Of a stretch of DNA of 64,000 nucleotides, positions 16,835-26,871 are shown in pieces. The stretch spans positions 98,725 through 162,724 of the forward strand of contig JAILZT010000011.1 in assembly GCA_023512345.1 (NCBI GenBank), given 5' to 3'. Positions within the stretch are counted from its first letter, which is position 1. The number at the start of each line of letters is the position of its first letter. Source of the DNA: Paenibacillus sp. (GTDB lineage Bacteria > Bacillota > Bacilli > Paenibacillales > Paenibacillaceae). The notes beneath the pieces were generated by a model. That model searched no databases. It was not told the origin of the DNA and saw only the letters and a list, made by a program, of their open reading frames with translations. A program made the position numbers and the translations under genes.

Positions 16835-18442
16835 CTAGGATCTAATACGGTCTCTATATTCCTTAGGCGATAGCCCACTTAGGGTTCTGAATACTCTATT
16901 AAAATGACGTACGTTCGTAAATCCCGTCTCATCGGCAATTACACCAATTTTTTCATTCGTAAAAGCTAACTTCTTCTTAGCTTCCTCTATTCGGATATAA
17001 GTCAGGTGCTCAATAAAGGTGATGCCTGTTCTCTGCTTGAATAAAGTGCTGAAATAGGCTGGATTCAAAAACACCTCGTCTGCAACATCCTTGAGGGTAA
17101 GTGGATGCCGAAAATGTAGTTCGACATACCGCTGTGCTGAAGCAATCGGATCTCTATCCTGATGCTCTCTGGATTCAGAGATACATTCCGTTAGTCGGCT
17201 GAGCAGGCCCTGACATTGTTCGATCAGCTCCTGTCGGGAGGAAAGCGCACAAATTTCGAACAAGACTTTGCGGATATCCTTCGACCCGAGCCAACGTTCC
17301 GTTACTCCCAGCTCCTCTGACAATTCGTAATAATACAGCAGCAGCTTGCAGATTTGTTGATGAATGCTTTCCGGGGATTGAGCAGAGCTGCAGAGCTCGT
17401 CTATTAGCTGCTCTACCATTTTGCTAATATTCTCCTGCTTAGCTTCAACAATTGACCTCTCCAGCATCTCCCACGACCACTTTTTGGACCCGTTGCCCAA
17501 ATGAGAGTTTCCGGTCATTGCAGCATACTCCAGCAGATTGTCGCCTCCGACAATCAACCGATACAGAAGTGCGATTTCGGCTTCGTTATAAGCCTTTGGA
17601 ATTCCCTGAAGTCCTTCCACTGGACTGCTGATTCCAATAGTAACCGTCATATTGGATAACGCACGAATCTGCCTGCGGATCATATCTCCAAGTGAACCTG
17701 GGCTTGCCAAAATCTGCTGCGGCTCAGCTACATTAAGGAGTGCAACGACCTCTGTATCTGACAAGACGAAGCTGAGTCCCTTCGCATGACGGTCAATCAT
17801 TTCCTGCACAAATTGCTGAATATACAGCTGAAATAAGGAAGCATCGTTGCGTTGATAACGCTCCTTCTCTACGGAATGCTTATCCAGCTTAATCACCATG
17901 CATACGAAATAAGGGTGCTCGAAGGAAATCCCCATCTCACTTAGCAGCTTGATTTCGCTTTCATCCATCTTGCCTTTTAACAAGCTTTCGATCAGGTGCT
18001 CCGTAAGATGGCGGCGAACTGTTGGCTGTGCCCCCCAGGAGGTATCTGGCTTCGGCTTGATCTGCCGTTTATGAATCTCCAGCTTCAGCTTTTCCAGTAC
18101 ACGCGCCAGCTCTTCACGTTCAATCGGCTTAGTTAAATAATCCCTTGCACCCTGTCTCATGGATTGCTGAACATAAGCAAATTCATCGTAACCACTGACC
18201 ACAACAGTCATTAAATCCTTAAAACGTCCACCCGCCAGCTGCTGCAGCTGAATACCATCCATTCTCGGCATACGAATATCGGTCAGAAGTACTTCGGGTG
18301 CGAACTCTTCCAGTTTGTCAAGCGCTTCATACCCATCACAGGCTTCGCCAACAACCTCCCAGTTCTCATCCAGACTCGTAATCATCTTGCGAAGTCCTTT
18401 TCGAAAAATAGACTCATCGTCGACGATCAGAATTTTAGGCAT
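16835..18442 (-). CDS. YesN-type response regulator with AraC output
   Basis: The 535-residue protein has a receiver at residues 1-125 with acidic D8/D9, phospho-acceptor Asp55 in LLTDIRMP and Lys105. A long middle region is followed by a C-terminal AraC-type double helix-turn-helix (about 435-533, ending in GLSPKEYRDRI). Such regulators activate adjacent sugar-uptake genes after phosphorylation by a YesM-type kinase. Its start overlaps the kinase gene by 8 bp (18435-18442), showing tight coupling. GGGAGGA precedes ATG 18442. Confidence 0.92.
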   Translation of the reverse strand: MPKILIVDDESIFRKGLRKMITSLDENWEVVGEACDGYEALDKLEEFAPEVLLTDIRMPRMDGIQLQQLAGGRFKDLMTVVVSGYDEFAYVQQSMRQGARDYLTKPIEREELARVLEKLKLEIHKRQIKPKPDTSWGAQPTVRRHLTEHLIESLLKGKMDESEIKLLSEMGISFEHPYFVCMVIKLDKHSVEKERYQRNDASLFQLYIQQFVQEMIDRHAKGLSFVLSDTEVVALLNVAEPQQILASPGSLGDMIRRQIRALSNMTVTIGISSPVEGLQGIPKAYNEAEIALLYRLIVGGDNLLEYAAMTGNSHLGNGSKKWSWEMLERSIVEAKQENISKMVEQLIDELCSSAQSPESIHQQICKLLLYYYELSEELGVTERWLGSKDIRKVLFEICALSSRQELIEQCQGLLSRLTECISESREHQDRDPIASAQRYVELHFRHPLTLKDVADEVFLNPAYFSTLFKQRTGITFIEHLTYIRIEEAKKKLAFTNEKIGVIADETGFTNVRHFNRVFRTLSGLSPKEYRDRIRS

Positions 18443-20246
18443 CCCCGTAATCCTCCCTTCTTTGACCTGGCAAATACATCACAGGCAGTCGAAGTACTGC
18501 TCGAAAACCTTGAAAGGGCATGCTCTCTAAGGACAGCCCATACTCTACTCCGTAATGAAGAACGATCCGCCGATGAACATTTAGCAGACCATTCCCCGAT
18601 TGACCACCCAAGTCGGTTGTATTCTGCAAATGGGACCGCAAAGACTCCAGTGTCTCCGCATTCATACCGATGCCATCATCCTCTACTGTAATCATAAGGA
18701 CATTATTTTCTTTTACCGCAGAAAGTGAAATATGCCCCTCGCCTACACCTTTGTCCAATGCATGATTAATCGAATTCTCTACCAGCGGTTGAATCATCAG
18801 CGGAATGACCTTACAATCCAATACCGAAGGCTCTATATTCATCTCAAAAATAATACGTTCCTCATACCGCATCTGCTGGATTTTCATATAACCGACCACA
18901 TGATCCAGCTCATCCCCCAGCGTCACATGCTCTTTACGCCCACTAAGACTGTAGCGCAGCAGCTTACTTAAGTTGTTCGCCATGGTTATGATTTCGCGGT
19001 TACCTTCCATTTCGGCATACATGCTAATCGATCCTAAGGTGTTATATAAAAAGTGCGGATTAATTTTACTCTGGAGAGCAGCAATTTGCGCGTCTTTTTC
19101 CCGAATTTCAGTCTCATACAATAAATATCCAAGCTCACTTAATTTGGCTACCATCCCGTTAAAAGAATGACCCAGTACCCCAACCTCGTCAGTACCCGTT
19201 ACCGGAAAATGAATTCGGATATCTCCACGCTCGACATTCCGCATCAGGCGGCTAAGCTTACGCAGTGGTTGTGTGATTCTGTAAGCTATGAACACATACA
19301 GCAGCAGAGCCAGTCCCACGCAGGTTACGCCAATCAGGATAATATATTTGCGCAATATATCAGTGTCTTTCATAAGGCTTGCTATGGGGACGACACCTAC
19401 TGTAATCCATCCGGTCACTTCAGAGGTTACGTGCGAGACCAACAGGCCTTTACCCGTGGCCTGGACATGGTTTACGCCTTCTCCCGTTTTGCCCAAATAG
19501 AGCGACGGATCTACTTTCTCCTCACTGTTATCTTTGCGTATGACCAGTTTACCAGTATCGTCTGCAATATATAGAGACTCCTTGGCATCAAGCTTTACTC
19601 GGGACAGGATCTCGCTTATGAACTTAGTATCCACATCAATGACAATGTATCCGAGGGTTTCTCCGCTGTCGAAGCTCCGCAACTCTCTTGCGATCGAGAA
19701 GGCTTTATACACATTCCCGCCCGTTGAGCTTACATCATGGGTGGCAACAAAGATGGGCTGCCCATAATGCCCCTGAAACTTATTAAGCCACTCTAGGTTT
19801 TCGTCCAGCTTATAGGTTGTCACATACTGGCTCTCGGGAAGGACGACATAGGATGCACCACCCGCTCCATATAAAGAAACGCCCAGTATATCGACTCTGC
19901 CGTTAAGAAAGACCTGTGTTACAAAATTGTTCAGTTCACTGATTTCATCCAGTGTTAAGGGCTGTCCCGGGGTCCTTTTGGTTTCGAGATAATTCGTAAC
20001 CTTAGGATATTGATAGGGCATCACTGTTAATCGGTTCAGCTCATTCATGTAGGTATCGATATTCAACGTAAGTTGCTTCAAGGTCTGAAGCTGGTAATCC
20101 CCGACCTTGCTTTCGGTAGTTTCGGCGAAGCGGACATAAGCAAAATAGCCCATCAGCCCCAGCGGAAGCATAATGAAGACGACATTAATCAGAATAAGCT
20201 TACGCGCTAGTGCCAGATTCCGAAACCAACTCCCGAATACCTTCAA
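18435..20246 (-). CDS. YesM-type sensor histidine kinase (HPK7)
   Basis: The 603-residue membrane kinase has TM1 at about 17-39, a large extracellular Cache-like sensor (40-297), TM2 at about 300-322, a HAMP segment (323-375) and a His-kinase domain with KINPHFLYNTL (phospho-acceptor His398). The ATPase motifs are QPLVENSINHAL, EDDGIGM and GNGLLN. TTG 20246 follows GGGGAG. It sits between a lipoprotein solute-binding protein and its response regulator. In this arrangement the binding protein may deliver the sugar signal to the Cache domain, which is inference from gene order. Confidence 0.92.
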   Translation of the reverse strand: MKVFGSWFRNLALARKLILINVVFIMLPLGLMGYFAYVRFAETTESKVGDYQLQTLKQLTLNIDTYMNELNRLTVMPYQYPKVTNYLETKRTPGQPLTLDEISELNNFVTQVFLNGRVDILGVSLYGAGGASYVVLPESQYVTTYKLDENLEWLNKFQGHYGQPIFVATHDVSSTGGNVYKAFSIARELRSFDSGETLGYIVIDVDTKFISEILSRVKLDAKESLYIADDTGKLVIRKDNSEEKVDPSLYLGKTGEGVNHVQATGKGLLVSHVTSEVTGWITVGVVPIASLMKDTDILRKYIILIGVTCVGLALLLYVFIAYRITQPLRKLSRLMRNVERGDIRIHFPVTGTDEVGVLGHSFNGMVAKLSELGYLLYETEIREKDAQIAALQSKINPHFLYNTLGSISMYAEMEGNREIITMANNLSKLLRYSLSGRKEHVTLGDELDHVVGYMKIQQMRYEERIIFEMNIEPSVLDCKVIPLMIQPLVENSINHALDKGVGEGHISLSAVKENNVLMITVEDDGIGMNAETLESLRSHLQNTTDLGGQSGNGLLNVHRRIVLHYGVEYGLSLESMPFQGFRAVLRLPVMYLPGQRREDYGDA

Positions 20247-20282
20247 CCGTCTTCTCCCCTTTTTCCCTTGGACACTTTAACT

Positions 20283-21599
20283 TTATTTCTTCAGCTGCTG
20301 ATTAATCCGCTCTACCGCATGATGCAATGCCTGCTCAGGTGTCTGCTGTTTATAGATCATCTTCTCAAACTGGCGGATAATTTCTTCATTAATCGTCCAC
20401 TGCTTCACATTTCTTGGCCAGTACACGACATAGTTGGCGGTTGTGGCATAATCGCTGCGGAATTTCAAATCTGTGAACTCCTTACTCTCCACTACTTTTT
20501 TGGAGCTTGGAACATGACCGGCCCTCGCCCACAAATACCCATGCTCCACCGTCCATTTGGCAAAGGTAACCGCTGCCTTCCGTTTCTCCTCATTCATCTC
20601 ACCTTTGGCTGGAATTGCGAGCGTATGCGAATCACCCCAAACCGCTGGATGATCATATATGACTGGGACCGGAACGACACCCAATTCAAGATCTTTATCT
20701 TTTTCAAAAGCGCCCGTCCCCCACACACCAGTGATCAAAACCGCAGCCTGACCCTCATAAAACATCTTGAAGGCATCATTAATATTAGGTGGAATAAGCT
20801 CTTTCTTGTACAAACTGTCTACAAATTCCAGCGCCTTCAGGGAGTTGGAATTATCGAAGGTAGCCTCCGAACCTTCCGGATTGTAAAAGGCTCCTCCCCC
20901 ATCCATTTGATTGTATAAGCTCCACCACAGCCATACCGAATCTATTCGTGTGCTGGGCATTGCTAGGGGTGCAACTACAGGTGGAATCGCTTTCTTAACA
21001 CGCTCCAAGAATCGGGTGAAGCCTTCTTCGCCGGGTTCAATGATCGGTTTATCATTAGCATCCAGCAATCCCGCTTCCCGTAAGTACTTCTTATTGTAAT
21101 AGAGCACAAGAGCATGAGTGTCCAGCGGAATCGCATAATGTTTTCCCCCATATAAAGTAGACTCTATGATGTTGGAATTGAACATACTCCAATCCAATCC
21201 AGACTGGGCCGCCGACGCATCCAGCTCTTCGATATATCCGTTTTGCACGAATTGAGGCAGATTGGTGGAGTGAATAATCGCCAGATCCGGTGCATTTCCT
21301 GCTAAAATAGCAGTTCGCAGCCTTGTATAATAATCATCCAACCGAGAATTAATCTGATCAATCTTAATGTCCTTATGCTCCTGATTGAACTGTTCCACAA
21401 GCTGTGTCATGAACACATTATCTCCCCCACTAAAGGGAGTCCAGTATTCCAGTGTCACCGACTGGGAGGCTGCCGGCTTGGGCTCCTTAGTAGAATGCGC
21501 TGTGCATCCACTCAGGACAATCACGACCGAAAGTATACATATTGAAAGAAAAGTCGGTCTGCGCCAATTCTTTTCTGCAGAGAGTCTGGAATCTCTCAT
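20283..21599 (-). CDS. Extracellular solute-binding lipoprotein, family 1 (possible co-sensor)
   Basis: The 438-residue protein has a signal peptide with lipobox VLSGC and a family-1 sugar-binding fold (LEYWTPFSGG, PDLAIIHSTNLPQF, YAIPLDTHALVLYYNK). It is paralogous to the binding protein at 25431-26747: WTPFSGGD/WSPFSGSD and IPLDTHALVLYYNK/IPLDIHPAVMYYNK align. It is far from the permease genes and 36 bp ahead of the sensor kinase. It may therefore present sugar to the kinase rather than feed the transporter. The start at 21599 is used because the first ATG (21617) lies in the GGGAGG ribosome site. Confidence 0.85.
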   Translation of the reverse strand: MRDSRLSAEKNWRRPTFLSICILSVVIVLSGCTAHSTKEPKPAASQSVTLEYWTPFSGGDNVFMTQLVEQFNQEHKDIKIDQINSRLDDYYTRLRTAILAGNAPDLAIIHSTNLPQFVQNGYIEELDASAAQSGLDWSMFNSNIIESTLYGGKHYAIPLDTHALVLYYNKKYLREAGLLDANDKPIIEPGEEGFTRFLERVKKAIPPVVAPLAMPSTRIDSVWLWWSLYNQMDGGGAFYNPEGSEATFDNSNSLKALEFVDSLYKKELIPPNINDAFKMFYEGQAAVLITGVWGTGAFEKDKDLELGVVPVPVIYDHPAVWGDSHTLAIPAKGEMNEEKRKAAVTFAKWTVEHGYLWARAGHVPSSKKVVESKEFTDLKFRSDYATTANYVVYWPRNVKQWTINEEIIRQFEKMIYKQQTPEQALHHAVERINQQLKK

Positions 21600-21681
21600 T
21601 TGAAATAAGCCTCCCATCTTACTAAAATTATTAGAATAGGATTAGTCGCACTGCGATGAATGTTTGGACTTCCGGCCGCTG

Positions 21682-21737
21682 TTGTCTACAGATTTCTTTG
21701 ATTGATACCGCTCCTCGCGGTAGAAATCCGTAGACAA
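21682..21737. repeat. Long nested hairpin in intergenic repeat-like segment
   Basis: A 16-nt arm starting TTGTCTACAG (21682-21697) pairs with 21722-21737 with one mismatch. An inner ACCGC/GCGGT hairpin (21707-21711, 21717-21721) lies in the loop. The surrounding 21640-21800 is rich in short GC-rich repeats and has no ORF. It may be a mobile palindromic element between GH43 and the binding protein. Confidence 0.6.
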
Positions 21738-21804
21738 AGGCGGTCGCTATCGCTCCTACAGTTCCAAAATTCCTCTCCGTCACTCCGTTCCCTCTTCTTT
21801 AGTT

Positions 21805-23556
21805 TTAAAAATTCTCCTGCCACACATCCATATAATCTATACTGAAGCTGCCTTGTCTGTCAAAGATAGAAATTTCATTGGCTCCGGCCTGCAATTTTAG
21901 CTTCATAGTTACAACAGAAATTTGATTCCGCTCTTGCTGCTCTATTGGATACACAGCTTGCTTACCTCCGTTTACCGAAATAGCAAGACTAGCTTTCCCC
22001 TGCGTAGAATTCATGATCGCTGTCGAGATCGTGTAGACTCCGCTGTGTGGAACATGAATATTCGTGAACCGAAGGGAGCTTTCCTTATCGTAAAGGCTGA
22101 CGATAGCTCCCCCTGATGCGTATGGATTCTCTTCTACTTCACAGTTCCCTTCAGCAGCAGCCGTTTCTGCTTCAAAGCGAGGGATCTCTATGGCAATGAT
22201 CTCGCCCTTCCCCCCAGATAGACCAAAGGTTAGCTCGTTCATACCTTCAGCGAAGGGCACAGCAGGTAAATAGGTGTACCCTGTCTGTTCACCTTCTGTA
22301 GGAGATAAATCCAAATTCACCTCAGGGGTATCATTTGCTTTTACTGTAACGGAACTCTGCTCCCCGCTTGTATTGGAGTAATGAATAAGTACGGGTACTG
22401 TGGTTTCAAAGGTTGATGGAAGTGAAGAGAACACTAATTGTTCTCCTGTCCGAACTGCATTCTCCGCATGGAAGACTCCCGTCCCTGATGGCACTTCAAT
22501 AGGTGTACTAAGCGCCAATGCTTTCCCGAAAACAGGCAGCCCTTCTTCATTCCAGCTAACAGGCTGTGCCCGGGCTTTACGATTATTCCAGCCGTCAGCT
22601 GCTCCAGATGTCGCATGATACACAATCCATTGCTCACTTCCATCTGGAGAGGTTACGAAGGAGTTGTGACCAGGACCGTATACCCCAGCCTCCTCATCCA
22701 TACTTAGCAAAGGTTGCTCCGATTTAATCCATCCTCCCGGGTCGAGCGGGTCCGCATCCGGCTTCAATGCAAGCATACCGAGAGCATAGTAGGGTGTCCA
22801 GCTTCCTGCACCTGAATATACAATATAAGTACGGTTCTCCTTATGGAGTATCGAATGACCTTCATTAATGTATGGAGGTCCACCGGCCTTCTCCCAATCC
22901 AAAAGAGGTTCACTCAGTAATACCCTCGGTCCGCTAATGGTCAAAGGGTCGCTCATCGGTGCAATGTAAGTATTCTGTGCTGCGTTAACTTCTCCTTCCC
23001 AGCCGGACCACACGAAATAGAGCTTTTCCTTGTATTCCATTACAAGTCCATCAATCGCCCATTTATTGCTGTCATCCTTGATCTGTCCTTTAAAAGAGAA
23101 GCTGCCCATCGGATCATCGCTGTCACTCTCCAGAGCATACATCCGGTGGTTCTCATTATTGCCGTTATCAGCTGCGAAATAGATATACCATTTCCCCCGC
23201 AGGAACTGGATTTCAGGTGCCCAAATCTCTGCTGAGTAGCTGGTATCCGCTGGTGGGTACCAAACCACCTTACGTTCAGCTTGACGGAAATCCAGCGTTC
23301 TGGACTTCATCACCATAATATCTGTTCCACCATGAGTGAACGTCATGTAATAATAGCCGTTCTTGTAAATCACACTGGGATCGGGAGTGTCGATCTCTGC
23401 CAGGGTATTTTTAAAAGTACCTCCGTGACCTTTATAAGTCCCATTGGTCTTACTTTCCATCGAATGCTGCAACAAATATATGCCTCCTCCTGCTATAAGT
23501 AAAATTAGAATCATGACAAGAGACAACTTGTATTTCTTTTTCATTTCGCTTCTCAT
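21805..23556 (-). CDS. Membrane-anchored glycoside hydrolase family 43
   Basis: The 583-residue protein has a basic N-terminus and one hydrophobic anchor (about 10-30), so the enzyme faces outward. The five-bladed propeller (about 45-345) has the GH43 base Asp59 in DTPDPSV, Asp in WAIDGLV and Glu in YINEGHS. A C-terminal beta-sandwich (about 440-583: RFEAETA, PHSGVYTI, SIDYMDVW) resembles CBM35/CBM6 carbohydrate modules. Likely activities are alpha-L-arabinofuranosidase, endo-arabinanase or beta-xylosidase. It probably trims arabinose-containing polymers at the cell surface to feed the ABC importer encoded just upstream. GGAGGG precedes ATG 23556. Confidence 0.85.
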   Translation of the reverse strand: MRSEMKKKYKLSLVMILILLIAGGGIYLLQHSMESKTNGTYKGHGGTFKNTLAEIDTPDPSVIYKNGYYYMTFTHGGTDIMVMKSRTLDFRQAERKVVWYPPADTSYSAEIWAPEIQFLRGKWYIYFAADNGNNENHRMYALESDSDDPMGSFSFKGQIKDDSNKWAIDGLVMEYKEKLYFVWSGWEGEVNAAQNTYIAPMSDPLTISGPRVLLSEPLLDWEKAGGPPYINEGHSILHKENRTYIVYSGAGSWTPYYALGMLALKPDADPLDPGGWIKSEQPLLSMDEEAGVYGPGHNSFVTSPDGSEQWIVYHATSGAADGWNNRKARAQPVSWNEEGLPVFGKALALSTPIEVPSGTGVFHAENAVRTGEQLVFSSLPSTFETTVPVLIHYSNTSGEQSSVTVKANDTPEVNLDLSPTEGEQTGYTYLPAVPFAEGMNELTFGLSGGKGEIIAIEIPRFEAETAAAEGNCEVEENPYASGGAIVSLYDKESSLRFTNIHVPHSGVYTISTAIMNSTQGKASLAISVNGGKQAVYPIEQQERNQISVVTMKLKLQAGANEISIFDRQGSFSIDYMDVWQENF

Positions 23557-23596
23557 GGCCCTGCCCTCCGCGGATACTTGTTAGGAGCAACTCCCC

Positions 23597-24430
23597 TCAC
23601 TTTACACCGGAACTTGTAATGGCTTTAACAAAGGATTTCTGGCCTAAAATAAAGATGATCACTACTGGAAGAGTCGCTATCGTCGTCATAGCCATCAGCT
23701 TACCGTAGCTTTGTGTGTAGCTTCCAGTAGCCATCATGGCAATCCCTGCGGTAATGGTCCGCATTTCCGGAGAGGTTGTTGCATACAAGGGCCACACAAA
23801 GTCATTGTAAATCCCCATGAAGGTGAAAATCCCAAGTGTCGCCATAATGGAAATAGCTGAAGGCATCAAAATTTTCGCATATAAACTCCATTTGTTAACA
23901 CCATCAATTCGTGCTGCTTCCTCAATTTCTTTTGGAAAAGAGATAAAGAACTGATAGAGCAAAAATACTCCAAAGGCTCCTGCCGTTGCAGGAAGAATAA
24001 GTGCCTGATAAGTATTAATTAATCCCAATGAATTAAATTCCATATACATCGGCAAGAAAGTCAACACACTTGGAATCATCAGTGAAGCAATGAACATAGA
24101 CAGTAACGTCCGACGCAGCGGCAGATCAGTAAGACGTGCTAATGCAAATGCAGCCATGGAGTCTATAAAGAGTACAATACCCGTACCGACTGTACCCACC
24201 ACCAGTGAGTTCACAATCCATCGCAATACTGGGGTGTTCATCAGCTCTCCACTCAGTCCTTGAACAAAATTGTCCACTGTGGGTTTCTTAGGAAAGAAAT
24301 TCATCCGCCCGGAAAGGGCCTCAAAGTCATTTTTGAAAGCCGTAGAGATCATCCACACTAATGGCAAAAGAATAATCAGGGCGATAAGCACAGCCAAAAG
24401 AAGGAGGCCTGCTTTTTTGGTTTTTACCAT
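23597..24430 (-). CDS. Carbohydrate ABC permease, MalG/CUT1 type
   Basis: The 277-residue protein has six membrane segments and the ATPase-docking EAA loop EIEEAARIDGVNKWSLYAKILMP. It is the second permease of a CUT1 importer. It directly abuts the first permease: the stop at 24431-24433 is followed at once by ATG 24430. No ATPase gene is present, as is common in Paenibacillus and Bacillus, where a shared MsmX-type ATPase serves several importers. Confidence 0.92.
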   Translation of the reverse strand: MVKTKKAGLLLLAVLIALIILLPLVWMISTAFKNDFEALSGRMNFFPKKPTVDNFVQGLSGELMNTPVLRWIVNSLVVGTVGTGIVLFIDSMAAFALARLTDLPLRRTLLSMFIASLMIPSVLTFLPMYMEFNSLGLINTYQALILPATAGAFGVFLLYQFFISFPKEIEEAARIDGVNKWSLYAKILMPSAISIMATLGIFTFMGIYNDFVWPLYATTSPEMRTITAGIAMMATGSYTQSYGKLMAMTTIATLPVVIIFILGQKSFVKAITSSGVK

Positions 24431-25324
24431 TTACACCTTCTCCTTTCGATGCGTGAGCCGGAATTGTACAACAGAGATAACCATAATGAACAGCGCCATA
24501 AGAATAGCCATTGCAGAGGCAGATCCCACATCTTTTCTCACAAAAGCCTGATCCAGTACATTCATCAACAGTACCCGGGTCGTGTCGCCAGGACCGCCGC
24601 GTGTCAATAGAAATGGCTGAGCATAAATATTAAAGGAAGCAATTGTAGAGGTGATCATCACAAACAGCATAACCGGCCGGATGGATGGCAGCGTAATGAA
24701 TACAAACTTACTCCAGACATTCGCGCCGTCTATAGAAGCGGCCTCGTAATAATCCTCTGGAACTTCGTTCAGTGCATTCACAAAAATAATCATATTAAAC
24801 CCTATAGTCCACCAAAGAGTGGTCATTACCAGCGCGATCCATACCCATGGGGTAGCCGTTAGCCAAGGAATACTTGAAATTCCAATCTTAAATAACAGAC
24901 TGTTCAAAAACCCGGCATTGGTATCGAACATCATCAGCCAGATGACTGCCATGACCGATGCTGACAAGGCGTAAGGCAGAAAATAAAAGGTCCGAAACCA
25001 ATTGCGTACTCTGCCAGGCAATGCATTGACCAACATAGCCATCGCCAGTCCTACAAAAATTAGCAAAGGCACGGAGAATATCACAAATTGTATAGTCGTC
25101 CACAGTCCCCCGAAAAAGATGCTGTTCTCATAGGTACCCGGCGTAAAGATAGATGTATAATTGCGCAGTCCTACAAATGGATGCTCTTTGGATAAAAGCT
25201 CAAAATCCTGAAGACTTATTACAACGCCATAAATAATTGGAAAGAGCAGAAACATACAGAAAGCTGCCAAATAAGGCAGAATAAACAAAAATGAGGTCAG
25301 TCGGGAAATTCGTGTCGTTCTCAT
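24431..25324 (-). CDS. Carbohydrate ABC permease, MalF/CUT1 type
   Basis: The 297-residue protein has six membrane segments and an EAA loop YYEAASIDGANVWSKFVFITLP. It forms the transmembrane channel with the adjacent MalG-type subunit. The start is assigned to 25324 because GGAGGC lies 7 bp upstream; the earlier ATG (25339) overlaps that ribosome site. It is 107 bp downstream of the binding-protein gene. Confidence 0.92.
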   Translation of the reverse strand: MRTTRISRLTSFLFILPYLAAFCMFLLFPIIYGVVISLQDFELLSKEHPFVGLRNYTSIFTPGTYENSIFFGGLWTTIQFVIFSVPLLIFVGLAMAMLVNALPGRVRNWFRTFYFLPYALSASVMAVIWLMMFDTNAGFLNSLLFKIGISSIPWLTATPWVWIALVMTTLWWTIGFNMIIFVNALNEVPEDYYEAASIDGANVWSKFVFITLPSIRPVMLFVMITSTIASFNIYAQPFLLTRGGPGDTTRVLLMNVLDQAFVRKDVGSASAMAILMALFIMVISVVQFRLTHRKEKV

Positions 25325-25430
25325 AACAAGCGCCTCCATTCTTCTTCACCCCATAGATGGAAAGAAAGGGCGGGGAAGCGATGTAACGCTTCCCGCCCCT
25401 CTTTAAGAAGTCCACCCAATAAGGGCTATC

Positions 25431-26747
25431 TTATTTCATGGCCTGACGAGATTTAGCTACTGCATCATCCATAGCTTTCTGAGGATCTTTCTTACCCAGG
25501 ATTGCGTTACTCAACTCTGCCCACACCGGCTCAACAATGGTACCCCAGTTCAGCACGTTCGGAGCAAATTGTACGGAAGTGAAGCTTTGGGATACGGTGC
25601 TTTGAAACTCTAATGCCTTAAATTCAGGACTCTCCATTACTTTATTAGAAGCTACCGCTTGACCGGATTCCGCCCAATCCAGTGAATTACCGGAAACGTA
25701 TTTCAGGAAATCACCGATTCCAGAGAGCGCATTAGGATCTGTAACTGCCTTCGGTACCACAAATCCATGGGAACCTGCGTAAATAGCTTGTTTAGCTTTA
25801 CCAATTTGCGGCATAACCGCTACGCCATAGTTTAAGCCTGCTTCATCAAATTGTGATTTCATCCAAGGGCCGTTAAACTGAATGGCGTTTTTCCCTTGCA
25901 GGAACAATGTATTTTCACCATCCTGTTGTACATTGGCAGGAGAAACCCCTTTTTCAACCATACCGCGCAGCCATTGAACCATTTCTACAGCTTCAGGGGA
26001 ATTATAAGCAACGTCTGAACCATTCCATAACTCTCCACCGTTCTGCCAAACCAGCGACGGGAAGATAAACTGCTGCGGCCACAGTGTCGGTACTACATAC
26101 CCGTATACACCTTTTTCCTTATCCGTTAGCTTTTCTACGGCTGCATCAAACTCTGCACGATTCGTTGGGGGACCTGCGATTCCCGCTTTCTCGAATAAGT
26201 CCTTGTTGTAGTACATAACCGCAGGGTGAATATCAAGTGGAATCGAATATAGCTTGCTATCTATCGTTGCATATTTAATAGGGGCTTCTGCAAAATCTGC
26301 TGGGTTAATGCCCGCTGTAGCTGCCATATCATCCACAGTCTGCAATTGATCCTTGCTCTGATAAGTTGGCACCTGATCTACGTGCATGATCATCAGGTCA
26401 GGACGTTCTTTCCCTGTGCTTAGCGCTACGTCCAGTTGCTTATAATATTCACCATTGGGCTGAATCACAAAGTTAATTTTGTACTTGTCTTGAGAGCTGT
26501 TGTACTTGTCGACTATTTTTTTCATAAAAGGACCGTCAGAGCCAGAGAAGGGTGACCAGAACAATAACTCTGTCTTCTTACCACTGGTGCTGTTGTCAGC
26601 TTTTGCTTCATTTGTGGAACTGTTGTTTTTACCGCTGTTACTGTTAGCTTTACCGTTGCTGTTATTTCCGGCGCAAGCGGTTGCAGCTAATGCAACCAGG
26701 ATAACCATCAGGATGATTGCTGTTGCCTTTTGCATAGATTGTTTCAT
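25431..26747 (-). CDS. ABC sugar-binding lipoprotein, family 1
   Basis: The 438-residue protein has a signal peptide with lipobox LAATAC and a low-complexity Asn/Ser/Gly linker (about 25-55) that tethers the domain to the membrane. The sugar-binding fold follows (ELLFWSPFSGSDG, RPDLMIMHVDQVP, YSIPLDIHPAVMYYNK). It delivers oligosaccharide to the two permeases directly downstream. The start at 26747 follows GGGGAG; the earlier in-frame ATG at 26810 lacks a site. It is the first gene of the operon, probably activated by the adjacent AraC regulator and/or the YesN-type regulator. Confidence 0.92.
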   Translation of the reverse strand: MKQSMQKATAIILMVILVALAATACAGNNSNGKANSNSGKNNSSTNEAKADNSTSGKKTELLFWSPFSGSDGPFMKKIVDKYNSSQDKYKINFVIQPNGEYYKQLDVALSTGKERPDLMIMHVDQVPTYQSKDQLQTVDDMAATAGINPADFAEAPIKYATIDSKLYSIPLDIHPAVMYYNKDLFEKAGIAGPPTNRAEFDAAVEKLTDKEKGVYGYVVPTLWPQQFIFPSLVWQNGGELWNGSDVAYNSPEAVEMVQWLRGMVEKGVSPANVQQDGENTLFLQGKNAIQFNGPWMKSQFDEAGLNYGVAVMPQIGKAKQAIYAGSHGFVVPKAVTDPNALSGIGDFLKYVSGNSLDWAESGQAVASNKVMESPEFKALEFQSTVSQSFTSVQFAPNVLNWGTIVEPVWAELSNAILGKKDPQKAMDDAVAKSRQAMK

Positions 26748-26871
26748 CTGTTTGCTCCCCTTTATCCATGATTCAAAGATGAACTCTTTGATAGCTTTAT
26801 GGTAAGTCATTCAGTGAGCCGAAAAAATGTCGTCAGTCTAGGTAAAGTGGACATATTTTTAGATCTATGCA

